This document shows positions 61,924 to 64,000 of a DNA stretch of 64,000 nucleotides, in pieces (position 1 is the first letter of the stretch; the number at the start of each line of letters is the position of its first letter). Under the pieces are notes generated by a model that saw nothing but the letters and a program-made list of their open reading frames with translations, did not search any database and was not told the origin of the DNA. The position numbers and the translations under genes were made by a program. The stretch covers positions 17,316,760-17,380,759 of the forward strand of contig JBOZIK010000001.1 in the NCBI GenBank assembly GCA_051453625.1, given 5' to 3'. Source of the DNA: Welwitschia mirabilis. Taxonomy: Eukaryota > Gnetophyta > Gnetopsida > Welwitschiales.

Positions 61924-63595
61924 AAAATGGTCCACAATTTGTTTAAATAGAACATCTCTCCTATTTTACATTTAAAATGTTATTTTAAGGTATAAATTAC
62001 AGTTATGGGTATTACCTTTCATTATTACATTAAATACTTCCCATTTGAATCATGATGATTCTTAAAATTTCCAAAAAAAATCATTACCAAAGATTTCCAC
62101 ATTTCATAACCTTATCATTAGATGACAAATATAGCTCATAACATAAGGTTAAGATTCAAGTTCCTTTACCAAATAATAATTAAAAATCTTCAAAGAACAG
62201 ATTTGATTAGAAACCTATAGAAGAAAAAACATCATTCCAAGTATTAATTTTTTTTTCTCAACAATCTTCAAAACTACAAGCCACACCCAAAAAGAAAAAT
62301 AGATTTGATCTCACAATAACAACAAGTACTGTAAACTACACAAAAGAAAATAGAGGCTGTCTCATAATAAAAATTAATGTAATAAATACTTAAGCATTTA
62401 GAAATTGAAATCCAATAGCCCAAAAGAGGTACATTTAATCAAAATATTCTTCACCATTTTAGATCCATCAATCCTTCATAATTCATGCCATCTTAGCAAT
62501 TAGGCTCCATATTTTTCACTTGTCACAAAAGAGTATGGGATAAGAACTATGAAAATCTCATAGCCCCCAGTATGGCCCAGGCAAGAATAGGTATTTGAGA
62601 AGATACTTCAAGGACCAAGATGACAAGAAAAAGTTCAAGACTTTCAAGAAATCCAAGACATACACAGATAATGAGCTCATGGTTGTANNNNNNNNNNNNN
62701 NNNNNNNNNNNNNNNNNNNNNNNNNNNNNNNNNNNNNNNNNNNNNNNNNNNNNNNNNNNNNNNNNNNNNNNNNNNNNNNNNNNNNNNAATTATAGTTATG
62801 GATATTACCTTTCCTTTATTCAATCCAATATTTAAGCTTTCATAAAAACTAAGGGGCATTACCTAATACCCATTCTCCAAGATTACAAAATTATTATATT
62901 AAATACTTCCATTTAAACCATGATGATTCTTATAATTTTCAAAAAAAATCATTACCAAAGATTTCCACATTTCATAATCTTATCATTAGATGACAAAAAT
63001 AGCTCATAACATAAGGATAAGATTCAAGTTTCTTTATCGAATAATAATTAAAAATCTTCAAATAACATATTTTATTGCAAACCTATAAAAGAAAATACAT
63101 CATTTCAAGTATCAATTTTTTTTTCCAACAATCTTTAAAACTACAAACCACACCCAAAAAGGAAAATAGATTTGGTCTCATAATAATAACAAGTACTGTA
63201 AACTACTCAAACGAAAATAGAGTCTATCTCATAATAATAATTAATGCATTGAATACTTAAGCATTTAAAAATTGAAATACAATAGCCCAAAATAGGTACA
63301 TTTAATTAAAATATTCTCCATTATTTTAGATCCATCAATCCTTTATAATTCATGCCATATTAGCAATTAGGCTCCATATTTTCACCTGTCAAAAAAGAGT
63401 ATGAGATGAGAACTGTGAAAATCTCACAGCCCCATGTATGGCCCAGGCAAGAATAGGTATTTCATAAGATACTTCTAGGTTCGAGACGATAAGGAAAAGT
63501 TCAAGACTTTTAAGAAATCCAAGATATACACAAATAATAAGCTCACGGTTATGTATGAAAATATCAAATATGTAATCTCCATTATTAATAACTTC

Positions 63596-63930
63596 ACTGC
63601 CTCGTTTGGCAATATATGAAGCCCACTACCTATTTAGCTTCACTGAATTATTTGGTGATTGGTGAAGTCCGCTGCCTCATTTGGCGATCTATGGTATACT
63701 TAATCATCATCAACTTGACTACCTCATTTGGCAATCTATGCAGCTCACTATCTCATTCAATGATTTGTAATACTCTCAATCATCATTAACTTGATTACCT
63801 TATTTGACAATCTGTGAAGTCCACTACCTCATTTGGCGATCTATGGTAATATGATATCTCCACTGCCTTATTTGATGATTTGTGAAATTTTCTCTTCACT
63901 ACCTCATTTGATGATCTGTGAAGTCTAGAC
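63596..63930 (+). repeat. 27-base repeat cluster in G5 5' LTR
   Basis: This is the counterpart of 53410-53738. Better-preserved units read CACTACCTCATTTGGCGATC then TATGG or TGTGAAG, for example near 63813 and 63898. Irregular spacers carry the block TCAATCATCATYAACTTGA. Confidence 0.8.
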
Positions 63931-64000
63931 AAAATAATGTTTTAAAGATAAAGAAGTTTGAACATAATAATATACCTTGTCAAGAGAACAACTTCATGGA

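Larger units (their letters stand above)
692..62787. other. Assembly gaps (list of N runs)
   Basis: N runs of exactly 100: 692-791, 2809-2908, 4263-4362, 4985-5084, 5668-5767, 6906-7005, 8590-8689, 14727-14826, 18543-18642, 19678-19777, 23632-23731, 26728-26827, 33268-33367, 34204-34303, 35556-35655, 38024-38123, 41945-42044, 42779-42878, 44851-44950, 47407-47506, 49633-49732, 51064-51163, 55667-55766, 58810-58909, 59282-59381, 62688-62787. Other sizes: 8923-9001, 16715-17129, 20724-21167, 31227-31751, 32425-32478, 43445-43580, 50242-50405, 50769-50830, 57033-57466, 60420-60731, 61009-61700. Runs of 10 lie at 33898, 44504 and 51630, and a 3-N run at 59655. The fixed 100-N size suggests a placeholder of unknown length; the variable sizes look like estimated gaps. 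Confidence 0.97.
60732..64000 (-). mobile_element. 5' LTR of gypsy element G5 (cut by window end)
   Basis: This aligns with 50831-53818 of the 3' LTR in the same order: the TATA box (60892-60901), the tRNA-like segment (61865-61923) and the 27-base repeats (63596-63930). The gap 61009-61700 hides the part matching about 51420-52310. Bases 61994-62687 recur at 62788-63555 across a gap. By comparison, the true minus-strand start should lie about 760 bases beyond 64000. The primer-binding site is probably in gap 60420-60731. Open stretches 60767-60994, 62595-62835 and 63075-63260 are not genes. Confidence 0.8.

Noticed and set aside
50831-64000. Endogenous plant pararetrovirus
   Set aside because: The element has LTRs, an HHCC integrase and a chromodomain-like tail in gypsy order; no movement-protein motif is seen.

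Overview
This window looks like intergenic, transposon-filled DNA from a plant nuclear genome. It is very A+T rich and holds about 40 runs of N. Everything recognisable is decayed LTR retrotransposon: Ty3/gypsy gag, retropepsin, reverse transcriptase, integrase and chromodomain-like segments, and Ty1/copia integrase and RT. No host protein gene, rRNA or convincing tRNA gene is visible. The decay is dominated by C->T and G->A transitions (TGG->TAG stops, Asp->Asn, Cys->Tyr), as expected for long-methylated plant repeats. The species cannot be named from this sequence.

Layout. 1-6290: plus-strand 3' part of a gypsy-like element (family G4) ending in an LTR of about 1.1 kb from 4124. 6291-13060: anonymous AT-rich DNA. 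13070-38023: a three-level nest, all on the minus strand. A Ty1/copia element (integrase 36402-38023, RT and RNase H 13070-14677) is split by gypsy element E2 (about 14678-36401). The E2 5' LTR is itself split by a related gypsy element, E1 (27175-36015). E1 and E2 carry gag and protease but no visible RT, between LTRs of about 1.3 kb, with primer sites that look like decayed tRNA-Asp sites. 38124-40390: another gypsy fragment (gag end, protease, RT start), minus. 40391-50241: several G4 LTRs and their 3' internal DNA, minus. 50406-50768: a gypsy protease-to-RT spacer fragment. 50831-64000: a nearly complete minus-strand gypsy element (G5) with LTRs of about 3.4 kb, gag, protease, RT, RNase H, integrase and a chromodomain-like tail; its 5' LTR runs off the window.

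A technical feature affects every coordinate. At most of the 100-N gaps, the sequence after the gap repeats, at several percent divergence, the sequence just before it (30 bp to about 2 kb). These are best read as overlapping contig ends or haplotypes placed in series, so copy numbers and lengths are inflated. Once allowed for, LTR lengths within each family agree. None of the elements is likely to make protein: catalytic residues are mutated and stops are frequent.
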